Shown here one piece after another: positions 34,339 through 46,900 of a stretch of 64,000 nt of DNA; position 1 is the first letter of the stretch; every line of letters begins with the position of its first letter. Source of the stretch: Melanocharis versteri. Lineage: Eukaryota; Chordata; Aves; Passeriformes; Melanocharitidae. The position numbers and the translations under genes were made by a program. The DNA is taken from assembly GCA_013397845.1 (NCBI GenBank), contig VZTG01001876.1, positions 846,895 through 910,894 of the forward strand. The letters are read 5' to 3'. Under the pieces are notes generated by a model. The model did not search any database and was not told the DNA's origin. It saw only the letters and a program-made list of their open reading frames with translations.

Positions 34339-37186
34339 CTACAGCCTGGGTTGTCTTAAATATCTGACTGACTTGTGATGCTGAGCATATCCAAAGGTAC
34401 CAGATTTACCAGAGCTTCATTGCAATTGTTATATGGGAATCCTAATATTAACTTTGCAGCTTCTGGGTGCAATGCAGGAGAAAAAGCATGATTGTACCCA
34501 TCACCTTGAAACATCTTTGGACTTCACCTCTTACCTGGTAGGAGCTTCCTTAGGGCCCTGCCTTCAGCTGATGGGAAAAAATTGATAAAAGTTTTACTAA
34601 AAGCACAGTTTAAAAGAACCCAAAACCTCAGAAGCACTGGAGGGAGAGTGGTACAAAATTTCAAATGCTGGATTTCAACACCTGACACTTTTGGTCCCAG
34701 TAAGACGTTTGCGGTTGTTTTTGGAGTTAAATGTATGATCATTCATCTGGCTGTTTATCTCTTGCTTAAGACCATTTAAGGCAGACTGTGCCAGGCAGGA
34801 ATTTTACTTGTGTAAGCACTAGGGGGAGCATTCTGTTTGTTTTCTACATGTTTTTACTCCACTGGGGAATATTATTTCAATACCTTATTCTTTACAAGCA
34901 ATATCCGTATCAGTAGGGAAAACACTAAGTTAACTAGACTAAAGTTTCCTTGCAAGCTTAAAAATACACACCTGTCCTTCCTTGTAAGAAATTCACTGAC
35001 CTGAAGTCTTTGGAAGTAAATGTATCCATAGTGTTTGTAATGTGCACCTTAGGAAATGAAGGAACAACCATTCTTAGCAGTGTTTTTGAAGCGTGCCATA
35101 ACCAAAAACGAAACTGAAGTTAACAGGTAACATGCACTGAATATAAGCTTCTGAAGACAAATGTTTAACAAAAACTTAGGTGGAATGTTTCAGCGATATG
35201 TTTGAGTTCATGAGCATCCTAGGTGTTTATTTGCTAATCGGTATGCTAGCCTATGAAGACATTTGATTCTTTCACATTTTCAAAGCATAGAACAGGTATC
35301 TCCTATAAGAGGCATTTTTCAAATTAGCTTAGAATCCAAGGTAACCAAATTTTAATGCATCCTCTCTATCTTTACTTGGTTTCAAGTCATCATGTGTTTT
35401 GCCAGCTTCTTTAGCATCCTAAATTTGTTTCACCATGTTATGCTTAAAAGTTGTCAACTCTTGAAGTTGTACCTGTGGCTTGTTTCTTCAGCAGGACCTA
35501 AGCAATGTCTGCACTAGGGTGACAGCACTTGGAATCCAGCAGGGATTTGTGTCCGATGCTCAAAGCTCTGTAAACAAGAGACCAAAAGCACAGTGTTAAG
35601 TGTTGGGACAGTTTCTGCCCTATTAAGGAATTGGATGTCATCAAAAATAACAAGCATATGTCTGACAAAATTGTGTCAGGCGTAATTGTGATGAAGGTTC
35701 AACTTTTAGAAGGCTGATGCTCACTTTCCTTGGGGTGGATAGCACTCAGTAGCATTGAGATGGGAGCACAAACTGCAGCATAATTTGCAGTCACATAAGA
35801 AAGTCACATTATTTAATTTAACAGGTGTTCAAAAACCAGTTTTGTGTCTTTGTCTTGTGTAATAATAACCATGGGTTTTAAAGCTATTTAAGATGCACCT
35901 GTGGCTCTTCATTATCTGATGGGTAATTTCCCTTTATTATTGATGATGTACATAAAAGTTTTGGCTCTATGAAATTTTAGGAAGTGAGGTGCTTTTTTCT
36001 GAGAATGCTGGCAGGTATACATGAAAGATAGTTTTGAAGATTTCCCTAGAATTCTAGAAGTCTTCTGTTGGAGGAGCTCACTTCAGTTTATCTGAAGTTT
36101 AACTTCTGCCTTCTGGATTTGATAACCAAGGTGAACATAACACTTTTTATGGTGAGTCTTTATCACAGGTAGAAAAAAATGCACATGTAGGAGCTCAGGG
36201 AAGACTAAGTAATTTTCTTCAAGCATTTCCTGCTCCTTCTAGTTCTGAAATCAGTTTTATTGTGTGAGCCCAAGGAGTCTGCTTTTTGTGTGTGGGAACA
36301 ATTACATCTATCTGAAATAATGAGGTGCATAAGAAAACTGGGAACTTTGCGTGCTTCTGTGGAAGAATTTTCAGATTTATTTAAACTGTGCTTGTACCAC
36401 TAACAGGCCCTTAAAAGAAAAATTAAAATCTGTGTGTTACATTTTTAAAACCTTTCCATATGGCCAAAAAAAAAAAATAGATGTGCAACACTGTCTTCCC
36501 CCCTCCCTCAAGTTGTTTTTTTGTTCTGTGCCAAGTGTGGAAAATCTGGGACAAAAGTGACTGGTACTAAACATGTTAAGCTGCCATTGAATTGATATTT
36601 CTGATTCTTAGTAGAAGAATCTTAATCTTTAATTGCAATGTTGCTGCAAAGACCAAATCTGCAGAAATGGAAGCGTCTGAAAATAAGATGGTCTATTTTA
36701 TATAACTTATTCTCCTATTTTAGACAGTGAAAGTGTGTTAGGAATGTTAACTGCCTTTTAGTAAATGTTTAACTTATAGAAGAAACTGTCTGTATATTAT
36801 GTGTTAGTGTTTGTTTCTATCTTTCAAAGCAATTTGCACACTTATGTAAATACCATTTAAGTCATCTAAAATGGAAAAGATAACATTTACAGCAAGAGAG
36901 TTTCCAAAACCAGTGTTGACTGTAAGCAAAAAATAAAGTTAAATTGTGCATGGAGACTGAGCAATGGCTGATGCAATGTATATGTAAAATCAGAAGATTT
37001 CTAAATTATCTGTAACTTAATACTGAGTTGATCAAGTGCAGTGTGAAACCTGTGCTTTACTTGTTCTTTTCCCAAATCTGTGTAATAGAGTACAAAATGT
37101 GTTTGTAACAGCTCTTCAGATGCTGCCTCTTGAGAACAGGCTGTGTGTTTCACCAACATGAAAAATAAATCTTGAAATTAATGCAC
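34339..37186 (+). other. NAPG: NAPG 3' UTR (inferred end)
   Basis: The AT-rich sequence after the stop codon contains no further gene. A poly(A) signal AATAAA at 36932-36937 and a stronger site at 37164-37169 are present. The second has a T/GT-rich stretch (TTTCTCTGTTGTTGGTC) about 30 bases downstream. The outer limit is inferred from the second signal and not from a transcript. Earlier cleavage at the first signal is possible. Confidence 0.6.
37164..37169 (+). terminator. NAPG: Probable NAPG distal poly(A) signal
   Basis: AATAAA followed at suitable distance by a GT-rich downstream element. This is the last such signal before the CpG island. Confidence 0.6.
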
Positions 37187-37719
37187 GCTTGGTAGCTTTC
37201 TCTGTTGTTGGTCAGGTCCTGTTGAGGGCCACCATTTGAAAATCAGTATTAATTATGTTTGTCACTGGGATAGATTCTCAAAGTGCTTTTTAGCATGAGA
37301 ATGCAAGATTTTCATTATTCAAGTTGGATCCAATGGGGAGTGTGAAAAGCAACTAAATTTCACACAATTTAAGGATGCAAATTCTGTAACTTCAGAGACT
37401 TCATAATTGTAGAAAAATCACCTTTTCTACTATTTTAAACTGAAACTTGCTGGAATATTTGAAAGCTGAAGAATCTGGCACTGAAGTTCTACAGTGTAAC
37501 AGGAATTGTTCCTTCGATGCTGTAAATATGTAGCTGTATAAAATTGTAAGAACTAAGCTGCTCTCAGGAAAAAAAAAAACGCCTTGTCATCTAGATTTAT
37601 AATAAGTAATGAACTTTTTTGGATGCAGGAAATGGAAAAAAGAAGCCACCCCAACCTCTACGACTAGTAGTGGTAATAAAATTGGAGGAAGTAGATGTAA
37701 CTTTAGAGAGCAGAAGGGA

Positions 37720-38380
37720 ACCGCTTGGGATCTGCGGTCGGAGTCTGAGCAGGGCCATTAATCTCGGAGTTGATGGTCTGTAGAGGCCGGCGTGCCCGGG
37801 AGCTGGGCTCGCTCCTCCTCTGCCCCGGTACCTGGGGGCGAGGATGTGCCCGAGTCTCGTCCCTGAGCACCTTCCGCGGGGCTGGCGCGTCGTCGTCTCG
37901 GGGCCGCTGCTGTGTCCCTTCCGCCGCGATCTCCAGAGCGGCCTGGAGCGGGAGCGGAGGGGCAGCTGCAGGGCTGCACGTCCGTTTCGAGAACACGTGG
38001 CTGCTGTGATTCATCCGCGGAGCCCGCTGGGAATAGTGGTGAGGAGCGCGGCCGGACGCGGCAGTGCTCGCTGCCAGCGCCTTCCCTGCTGTGCGACCGG
38101 TTTGGGCTGCGCCACGAAACCTTCCGGTCCTAGAGGGACAGGAGCGGGCCCCAGCATGCGCACAGTGAAAATGGGTTGCTATTAGTTGCCTTGCTTCTTT
38201 TCGATTTGTATTGACGTGCCTTTATTTTGCGTTGTTTCTGAGCTCTGCCTAACCCGGCGCGGATCTGTTGTTCCCTCTTAGCGCTAGATGGTGCCGCGGA
38301 GCTGGCACGGGCTTTTCCTCCGCTGCCGGGAGCCTCCGCTCCGTGGCCAGAACAGCTTCTGCCTCTAAATATGCTCAGCT
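37720..38380. promoter_or_regulatory. CpG-rich island downstream of NAPG, possible orphan promoter
   Basis: About 660 bp rich in CG dinucleotides starts roughly 550 bp after the distal NAPG poly(A) signal and ends as abruptly as it begins. It carries an ETS-type site CTTCCGGT (38121-38128), an NRF1-like GCATGCGCA (38154-38162) and a GGGAATAGTGGT resembling the ZNF143-type element near 38029. These are motifs of housekeeping CpG-island promoters. Overlapping open frames of up to 113 codons (plus) and 166 codons (minus) resemble no known protein and are probably by-products of base composition. A non-coding transcript or an intergenic regulatory island is the likelier meaning. Confidence 0.5.
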
Positions 38381-41300
38381 GGAGTATTGGTTTGGTTAGA
38401 AACATCCACACGGGGACCTGCTCTTGCTGCTGCTGTTTCTCGTGGCTTGAAACACCTGTCTGAAGTCGTAGAAGGCAACTTAGGAAGACGGCTTGGGTTG
38501 TTGTGTTTTCACTTCCCTGGATGTGGGCTTGGGAAATCGAGTGACTGAGAGCCAGGTTATGGGTAGTGGGTGGGTGGGCAAATAAAACAGTAGTCAGTGT
38601 GCAGTATAACATGTTAAAAGAAATTTTCAACTCCGGGGCTGGCTGATTCTGCTACAACTGGCACTCTTACTGCAGCCACAAAATTTTATGAAATGCCTCA
38701 TGCACAGACATCAACAAGTATAGGGGGCAGGGAAATTACCTGAAAATGGAAGGAGTGAGGAAGCTGGTCATCAGGCAATGGTGTGTTGACGGATGGAACA
38801 GAGAGCTCCTGCTGTAATTTGCTGAAAGGAGTTTGCTTAAAAAAAATACCCCACTTCCTGGTTCATCCACAGAGGCAGGGAGGGAAGGATAAGGACTGGC
38901 ATGACTGCCCTCTCCATGCTGGGGAGAGGTTCTGCTGCTGCTGGGTGCCATGTGAGGCAGTATTGGCACAGACACATTACATCCTTTGCCTGTCACTAAA
39001 AGACTGGAATTCAGGAATGAAAGGTAAAACTTTACAGCAGCAGACAGGGACTTCTTTGTGTGTGTAGCTGACAACTTTCTAGCCAATGCTTGGTGTGCTG
39101 TGCTGCTGCACAAATGTCCCAGAGTAATTGTGTTGGTAATAATAGAGCAGAGAATTCATGAAGTGTAAAGACCTATGGTACCCCACGTGTTTTATGGGTG
39201 CCAACTATTTTATTTAATTGACCACCATCCAGTAATTTTCTGGCTCCTCTTGTGTCAATGTGTGATTTTCCAGGCTGAATAACTGGAGAAAGAATCAGGA
39301 TCCTCTCAGCTGCCCTGGAGCCTGGAGCACAGGTTGGGTGTGTAAGGAGTGAGTGGTTAAAGCTGGGTGGACTTGGTGGGTAAGGCAGCTGTGTAGCAGC
39401 ACCAACTGAGCAAAATATTGTAAAGCTTTAGTAACAGAGCTGCAGCAAAGAGTAGTATATTTTTAAATTCTGCTTTAATTAAGACATGGTCTGGTAATTT
39501 CCGCTATGGCCTTAATGTTTATCTTCTCAAACTTACCAGTTAACTTACTGCACCTCATGGGAATTCCCGAGAAGTCATTTTCTTTGAAACACCACCGGAA
39601 AGTTATTTCTCACCACTTTGAAACACTTCAGTCTAATCCTGATGCAAGACATGAGTTTGGTGATAGGCCCTGCTGCTGAGAAACATTGGAAAGTGAAGGA
39701 AAGCACCCTTATTTTCTGTTGGTTCAAGTTTTTTTTTCCTTTTAGATCTTAATATTCTCTACTATAAGGATTTTTTCTCCCTTTGTAGCTCATGCATGTT
39801 AGTATGCAATCTGGAATTCACATAGCTGTTCTTCTGTATCTGTCATCCTGCAGCCATTAGGGAGCAGAAGATTTCTTGTGACTGAGATGGGGACAGGGGG
39901 AAATCAACAGAGAAAGTATGCACACAACTTCACACAATAATCACTTTTTGGCTCTGGGTGTGCTAACACACTTGTGATCTCTTTGTGGATAAGCTGACAA
40001 ATGGCTTCACATCTGTGTGATTTTGCTACCTTTTATTTCCCTAGAGATGCCATGATGGTGTTGGAACAGGTGTGAATGCGTCATGGCCAAACAAAATCTG
40101 GTATTAACGACATGCAACCAAGGTAGGAAGTGCAAGTAGCAGCCTGAATGCACACACATGCTTTAATGCTTATCCCTATTGGCATTTATAACATGATAAT
40201 TTTTATTTTAGAAGGTCATGGATATCTAAATCAGGAACCATATTTCAGAAGGAGTGTTTCGTCACAAGTAATGGGATGACTTGAAATTTACTGTAATTTG
40301 GGCTACGCATCAATTGCTTCAACACTTTCGGGGAGGTTTCTGTTTCCAGGATAGATTTCTATGTATCTGTTTTGCAGGAAACAGGTATGGGGAAACATTC
40401 CACATCTGTGATCACTCCAATGGACTTTGAAATAATTTCTTAAAGATGTAGACGGGGGGAATTCAGAGTAATTTTTTTCAGGGAATTTCAGGAATAGTGC
40501 CTGTTGGGTTTTCTCTTTCTGAGTTTGTATTGTGGATAATTCCACTGATGACTATATGTAGTATTGTATTGCTATAAAAATAAAAAAAAGGTCAGTTTTA
40601 AATATAGATACTGCAGCTACTAGGACTTTGATCTTTATGAACCAGAATATGGGAGATGTTAATCAATAGATTCACTATGACTGAAGTATAGAAAGAGACT
40701 AGGAGGCAATGTGTGATGGAAAGGAATGAACTTAAAGAGCAGAAAACAAGGAGGATTCCAGCCCAGTGCTGAGTACTTATGCCCTCTTATGATTTCCTGA
40801 TCGTAGCCATGAAGAAGGGTGAAGGAACAGCTGGAGACATAATATGTTGTTTGACAAATAACAGAACAGCAAGATGAATCACACATCTGATAGCCCGTGT
40901 AAATCACAGAAGTCACCATTTTTGTGAGACACTTAAAGGTAGTTTGAGCATAATTCTGATGCAAGGCAGCAGGGGAAAGCATTTTTTATGATGTCCCTTC
41001 AATTAATGTCAAATTTATACTATTCTGTTCTAATGCATTTATTCAGTGGAGTTTCCAGATGCACGGCAACTGAACAAAGAGTGTAATAAAGGGGATCCTC
41101 TTTGCTGCATTGTTTCTTTTCCTTTTTAGTTGTGTGCATTTTGTCTTTGCGGCAGGAGCAGGAGTGTTCCTTGATGGCTTTGCTGTATATCACTTTCAGG
41201 GGGGTTGTTTTGTTTCTGGGGGCTTTTGCTTTTATTTGTTGGGGTTTTTTTTTCAGCGTGTGCTGAAGAGAAACCAAACCTTTGCTTTGGGTGGATATTC

Positions 41301-42740
41301 CAGTAAGTTTTCACCCTTTTGACCATTTTTTGATGGGTTCTCAACACCTTATTAAAATCATTACTTTTTAATTGACAAAATGCCGAACTTGGTTTGTGTC
41401 CATTGAAGAGAAACAGTAGTAGAGTTAATGTACTATCATGGATCTGGAGCAGATGGAAAAACTCATGGTCTTTGTCAGGAATCCAGGATGCGCTGTGTTG
41501 GTGGCAGCAAGGCTGGCATTTTGTCAATGTTTTCCATTTTATCTTTGACCAAATATAAATAATGGGTAAATATGACACAAAATAATTAGATTTAGGCTAT
41601 GCCCATGTTGACAGTTGTGGTAGATAAAATGAAGGCTTGAATTTCAAACGTACAAGCTATTTTTCCACCCTGAAGCAGACTTTTAGGGGCTCTCATTTGT
41701 CACCAAACTCTTTTTCTTTTGAGTGTGGAATTCATACTTCTTTAAGTTAACTGGGGTGTGGCTCACTGATATAGTACATGTTATATGATACAGAACTATA
41801 GCATTTTGAGGCAGCTGGGTTAAATGTGAATTAATTGCTTAAAATAGGAATGCTATGGTTTTTGCCAGTCTTCTAAGTTGTTTCTGTGTAGTTATTTGTG
41901 TCTTTGGCTCTCTTCCTGATTTTCCTAAACTTCATTTCTAGGTAGTTTTTAAAGACGTTGATATTCTTGATTTCTGTGTGAATGGTTGGAAGTATGTGGC
42001 AGTGATTTTCTCTTCAGATGAAGATTTAAGTTACTCCTAGACAGCTGTGGTATATTTTTCTTCACCTCCTCAATCTCTATATTACATTTGTCCCTATGGT
42101 TCACTTTGTTTAAGGGATGCCACATTACATATCAACCTTGTGAGTCAGACTGTCTTACTTCATGGCTTTCAAAGTGTTCTGGGCTTTTTTTGGATGGATG
42201 ACTGGCAGCCTGTGGACCTTTGGCAAACTCTGATAGCCAGGCTGTAATCAAATTGTTTGGAGCGGGAGTCTAGGACAATTCTTGATTATAATCTTGTTTC
42301 TGCTGGTTGAGCTCTTTAATATAAATGTCTCAATGGTAGGAAGGGAGGTTCCGTGAAGTGCCTGGAGGCTGCACATCCCATCTGCACTGAAGTTAGAAGA
42401 ATGAAAGGGTGAAACTTTTGTAACCAGCAGAAGAGGATGAAGCACTGTGATAGTCTGTGCACAGATCCATCTGCACCCATGAGTGCATATGCCTTAAAAA
42501 AATAACTTTCGAGAAAGGACAACTAACTAAGGTAAGGAAATGGCATTTTTTTTTATTCCTTCAGTGATGCAGGTTTTTAAAAAAGTAATTATGGATGCTT
42601 TTATAACCAATGTTGCAATCACAGAGCTAGAAGTAAAATCTGATGTCTAGTTCCAGATCTGGATCATCAATTAAATGTCCCTGGAGCTCAGTGTAGGAGA
42701 TAAGTTGCAGTCCAGTGTTCTCCAAGTGCATGTTAAGCAG
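38381..42740. other. Intergenic, no gene recognised
   Basis: Open frames of up to 166 codons occur at 38.1-38.6 and 41.1-41.6 kb, but they overlap on opposite strands, lack splice context and resemble no known protein. No repeat family was recognised. Confidence 0.45.
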
Positions 42741-42744
42741 TAAA

Positions 42745-42789
42745 CTTTCTCTTCCCCTCTCCCTCTCCCAATCTCTCTCTCTCTCTCCT
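42745..42789. repeat. Pyrimidine-rich CT simple repeat
   Basis: CTTTCTCTTCCCCTCTCCC followed by an ATCTCTCTCTCTCTCTCC run forms a short CT microsatellite. Confidence 0.8.
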
Positions 42790-43919
42790 GTTAATGTATT
42801 TGCCTACAGACCGAATACAGCAGATCCTCAGCTGTGCAAGGTGCGCTGCCTCGAGGCAGCCAGCTCTACCCACTGGCCAAAATTCCTGCAGTGAAGGATT
42901 GCAAACTTCTGGCTTTCCACCCTTTCTCCCAGACAGGCCTCTGTGGCAAGCAAAGGCTGGAGAGAGACTCCTGAATGTGTTTACCAGCCACAGACTCCCT
43001 CTCTTGGGGGAAAGACACTCTCTTTCTTCTTCTGTCAGGATTTCTAAATGCTGGATCGTGCTTGCCAAGGCTCTGAGTGGAAGAGACAAGTGGACAGGGA
43101 GATTGAGGCCAAGGATGAGTTGGAGGTTGAAACAACATCTACCATTTGTCAAGGCCATTAATTTCCAGGCAAATTGTCTTTGAGCTTCTTGGGGCTGTTT
43201 GAGTTATTACTGAAATGCAGCAGTTTCCAGAGCTGAAGGATCCACAACATAATAGTATGCAGAAACCCCACAGTGCAATAATATGAAAAAACAGTTCTCT
43301 CTAAATACTACTTCAGTATAGATTTAAAATAGGAATTCGATGCTGTTTAGACTAATTGCTGGATTGGTTAGCCATCCATCATCACTTCTGGTTCTGCTAC
43401 ATGCCTTGGTTCAGCTTTTCTCTTCTGTCATGAGAATTTATTGTCACATATTGTGGTCATGGCCCTGTTACTCCCAGTGATCCTATACTGGCTTACTGTC
43501 CTTCTATTTGTTACATAGAAATTGCCATGTTTCATTCTGTTGGTTTAACAGACTGTTAATTAGACAGTTCCTAAGCAGTAATGCCAGGTAGGAATAAATC
43601 TGCCGGACAGTAACATTACTGTAACATCTTCAGTTATAATGAATGGGTAACCTCAGGTCAACAGCATTTGTATTCTGCCTTCAGCAAAACCAGGGCTGAA
43701 TGAAGAGTTCTGGAAAGGTATGAACGTATCTGAAGGACTGGCATTCAGAAATATGAAAACACCTCTGGACATTATGCATTGAAAGCTATAGCATAATCTG
43801 ATATACTGTCTATTACAGTCAGTCCTTAGTTAATTGCTGACAAAATACTTATAAGACCAGGACTCTGACATTTTGGGGCTTCCTCCCCTCCCTGCCTCCT
43901 TTCCTTAACCCCTGTCCTC
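42790..43919. other. Intergenic, no gene recognised
   Basis: Overlapping open frames of 90-141 codons at 42.73-43.18 kb run on both strands through a GC-richer patch. None looks like a known protein. Confidence 0.45.
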
Positions 43920-43920
43920 A

Positions 43921-43946
<26 letters not shown>
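43920..43946. repeat. 27-base poly(A) run
   Basis: An uninterrupted A run followed by GAGAAAAAACCC. No source gene or target-site duplication was recognised in the sequence before it, so a processed retrocopy is not supported. Confidence 0.85.
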
Positions 43947-43955
<9 letters not shown>

Positions 43956-46900
43956 CCCACCACAGTAGTTCTCTACTTTATAAGATAATCTCATGAATTA
44001 CCGTGGTGGAGTTAGTTGTCCATCTGCCTGTGACCTGCTGGGTACTTGTTGGGAAAAAAGAAAAAAATTCTAAGAGTTTCATGTCTTAATATGAATGATT
44101 TTCCATACTAAAGTTTGGACTGGATTGATTATTCCTCAGTTAAAAATATTTTCCTCTTTCACTCCAAGAGTAGTAACATTGAACTATTCCCAGGGAACCT
44201 GTCATTCAAAATGCAGATAGCATTGGAGAGATAACATAATTGGAGCGAAGAGCTGAGAATTCACCCATAATTTCAAAATGTTATTGGTCTCTGATGACCA
44301 CACCAAAGGGAAGCCAGATTCATTTTTATGCGTGGCTTACTAACCAAGAATGGAGTTAATTTTAATGGAGAACATTTGAAAAACTCTTCAGCCAATGCTA
44401 GCATTGATGTTGTGTTTTCAGTGTTAAGAAGAGTTGGAAAAACACACACACATCACTCACCCAAGGTCAGAACTTTCTGGGAACCTGCAGCCCAAAGCTG
44501 TGCAGCGAGGGGAACCAACTTGTACTTCATAACCCACGAAACAGGAAGGATGCTTATCAGCAGTAATCTTGCTTCTGCCTTTACTTTTTATCTGGGTTCG
44601 TTTAGTTTCATCTGAGACATGCGTTTATGATGTTTTAGATGCTTTAAAAGGGGAGTGATGGTTGAGAAACAACCCAGCCAGAATGAGGACAGGGCAGCTA
44701 GGGACACAGTCTCCTCCAAACTTTCTCTCTTGAGGTGAGAGATTTACCATTCATTTTAATCCAGCTACTTCTTCAGGTAAAGCTGCAAATAATAGAAAAA
44801 GGATGACCCACAGAAATTGGGAGATAATGCTCTGGTGGCTTCTCTGGGTATGAAATATGAACTCATGGGACTGACTGGTCCTTTTCTTTTGCTCATCCAC
44901 TTCATTTCACCTCTCTTCAGCCCCTGGAAGGAGATAGAGCAACGAAATCAAGGTAGAGTACTGTGAGAAACTAAACTCCTCATATGGGGCAGCTGAAGAA
45001 GTCAAGCATCTGATAGTAATTGGTTAGTAAATTAAATTTTAACAACCTAGAGGTTGTATGCAGTCCAGTCCTGCTCCCCTAATATAAATCACTCAGATTT
45101 TCAAATATGAAACACATGTTTTCTGTCTGACCTTGTCTTTTATGGAGCAGTGGAGATTGCAAACGCAGATGCTCAGGTTTGTCTGCTCTCTTGGCCGCCG
45201 AGGCCGTAAATGGCAGCTTTGCTCTCGGAGCGCACGTGACGTTGACATTGCTCGGCGCACCGGAGAACAGATACGGCTACAGGCAATAAAGCTGGCCTGG
45301 ATCCTGCCCAAACACTTGCTCTCCCTTTAGGCCTTGTTCACCCAGGGTGGGACTATGACCTCGGGTCGCAGGCCTGGCCTCTCTCCCTTTCCTGGCCTGG
45401 GAGGGCGGGGGATGCCAGCTGCCCCTGTGACACGGCTGACAGCAGCAGTCACCTGCCCTCTCTGCCTGCAGCAACATGCAGACTTTACCCCTTTCCTAGC
45501 TGTTCTGGCTTAAGCCCAGCAGCCATGGAGCACTCTGGCTCAACAGGTCCCTGATGGCTTTCTCCAAGCTTGTCTTCTGGAGCCACAAGCTCCGACACCC
45601 ACTTGAGCACTGTCACCAGTGCTCAGCCTTCTCCCAAAGGTGTTCAATGGACCTGCCCAGTCAGGTTTCCCTTCAAGGGCCAATGCCTGTGTACTGTTAT
45701 TCCCCAAGAGGAAGCTGGGGCTCCCTGCATGCCACTTCTTCCCTCTTTCTCATCAGAAGGACATGTCCCAGTCTGACACCTAATTTTTAGCACTGCTATT
45801 CTGGAGCTGAAGGGGAAGCTGCATGTTTAAAGCTTCAGATCTGCTCTGACTACAGTCAGTGGGAATTTTCCTATGTAGGTGCTAAGTATTATTCAGTGTA
45901 AGCAAAACTTGGCCCGTTAGTTGTAATTTTTTTCCATTATAAATGAAATCCTCTCTTTAATTTTTGCTTGAAATCTTCCCTCCTAGAGAGGAATTTGCTG
46001 TAGCTATAACATTGCCGTGAAGTATTCCAGCCACGAGAACTTGAAAATAGTTTTTTCTTCCTTTCTAGATGTTTCTTAGGGAGTCTGACTTGGTCTAAGG
46101 CCTCTGTGATTCATTGATGTATTTTGATCCATAGAGTGATGTTGCTTGTTGTTGGGAGAGCAAATGTATTTGGTCCTGAGGCCGGCTTAGCGGTCTGAGG
46201 GGTTAAAAAAAGCTTCTGATGAAAGCACATGTTTTAATGCCCGTGTATCACTGCTCCCTAGGGCTTAATAGGACAGCTTGGAGAATTAAAGTCCTGCACT
46301 TGAACTTCCATATACCACCAAAATAAAGCAAGCCTTGGCTCCAGGGGAAGCTGGGGAGTGCCTTCCCTCAGATGTGTCACAGCACTAGGAAGGGGCACTG
46401 TGGGACTCTCGTTCAAGAAAGACCTCCCCATCTTCAGTCACACTGTCCCATCAGTGCATCAGTGATCTGTAAGACCTTGTGCTGCTGCCTGGGAGAGGAA
46501 ATAGAGGCAGTGGAGATGAAGGGAATGAGAGCCAGAGAAATGAAAATGTGCAGAGGCCAAAGGCTGGAGCAGCACCATCATTTCAACTTTATGCTTTGAG
46601 GAGACAATGTTCTTAAAAAATCTCTGAGAACTCCTATTGCCTTCTTTCCATACCTGTGACTGGGATGGGAGAGAAAGGGCACATCGGTGGGATAAACAGT
46701 CAGTACCAAGGTTTTAGCATTGACATCACGTGTGATTTGGGTATTTTACAGTGATCTAGCTCTAGCCTGGTCCTGTGCATCATCTTGTGTGCTTCTCCAT
46801 GACCACCTCTGTCACATCTCCTCCGTAGAAGGGAAAAGGCTGAAGGCAAAAGAAATCTGGGCCCATGGACTGAATTGCCTGTTAGAGATTATAGCACATT

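Noticed and set aside
37703..38630. Long open frames on both strands in and beside the CpG island (73-166 codons).
   Set aside because: They overlap each other in several frames, have the arginine-, proline- and glycine-rich composition expected of GC-rich DNA, lack supporting splice structure and resemble no known protein.
41020..41580. A 150-codon minus-strand frame at 41126-41578 with overlapping frames on the plus strand.
   Set aside because: No family resemblance, low-complexity phenylalanine/valine- and lysine/asparagine-rich shadows, and no splice or promoter context.
42733..43183. Frames of 129 and 141 codons on opposite strands.
   Set aside because: They are mutual antisense shadows in a GC-richer patch next to a CT repeat. 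No motif was recognised.
43860..43946. The long poly(A) run as a possible processed pseudogene tail.
   Set aside because: No coding sequence, exon-junction trace or target-site duplication precedes it.
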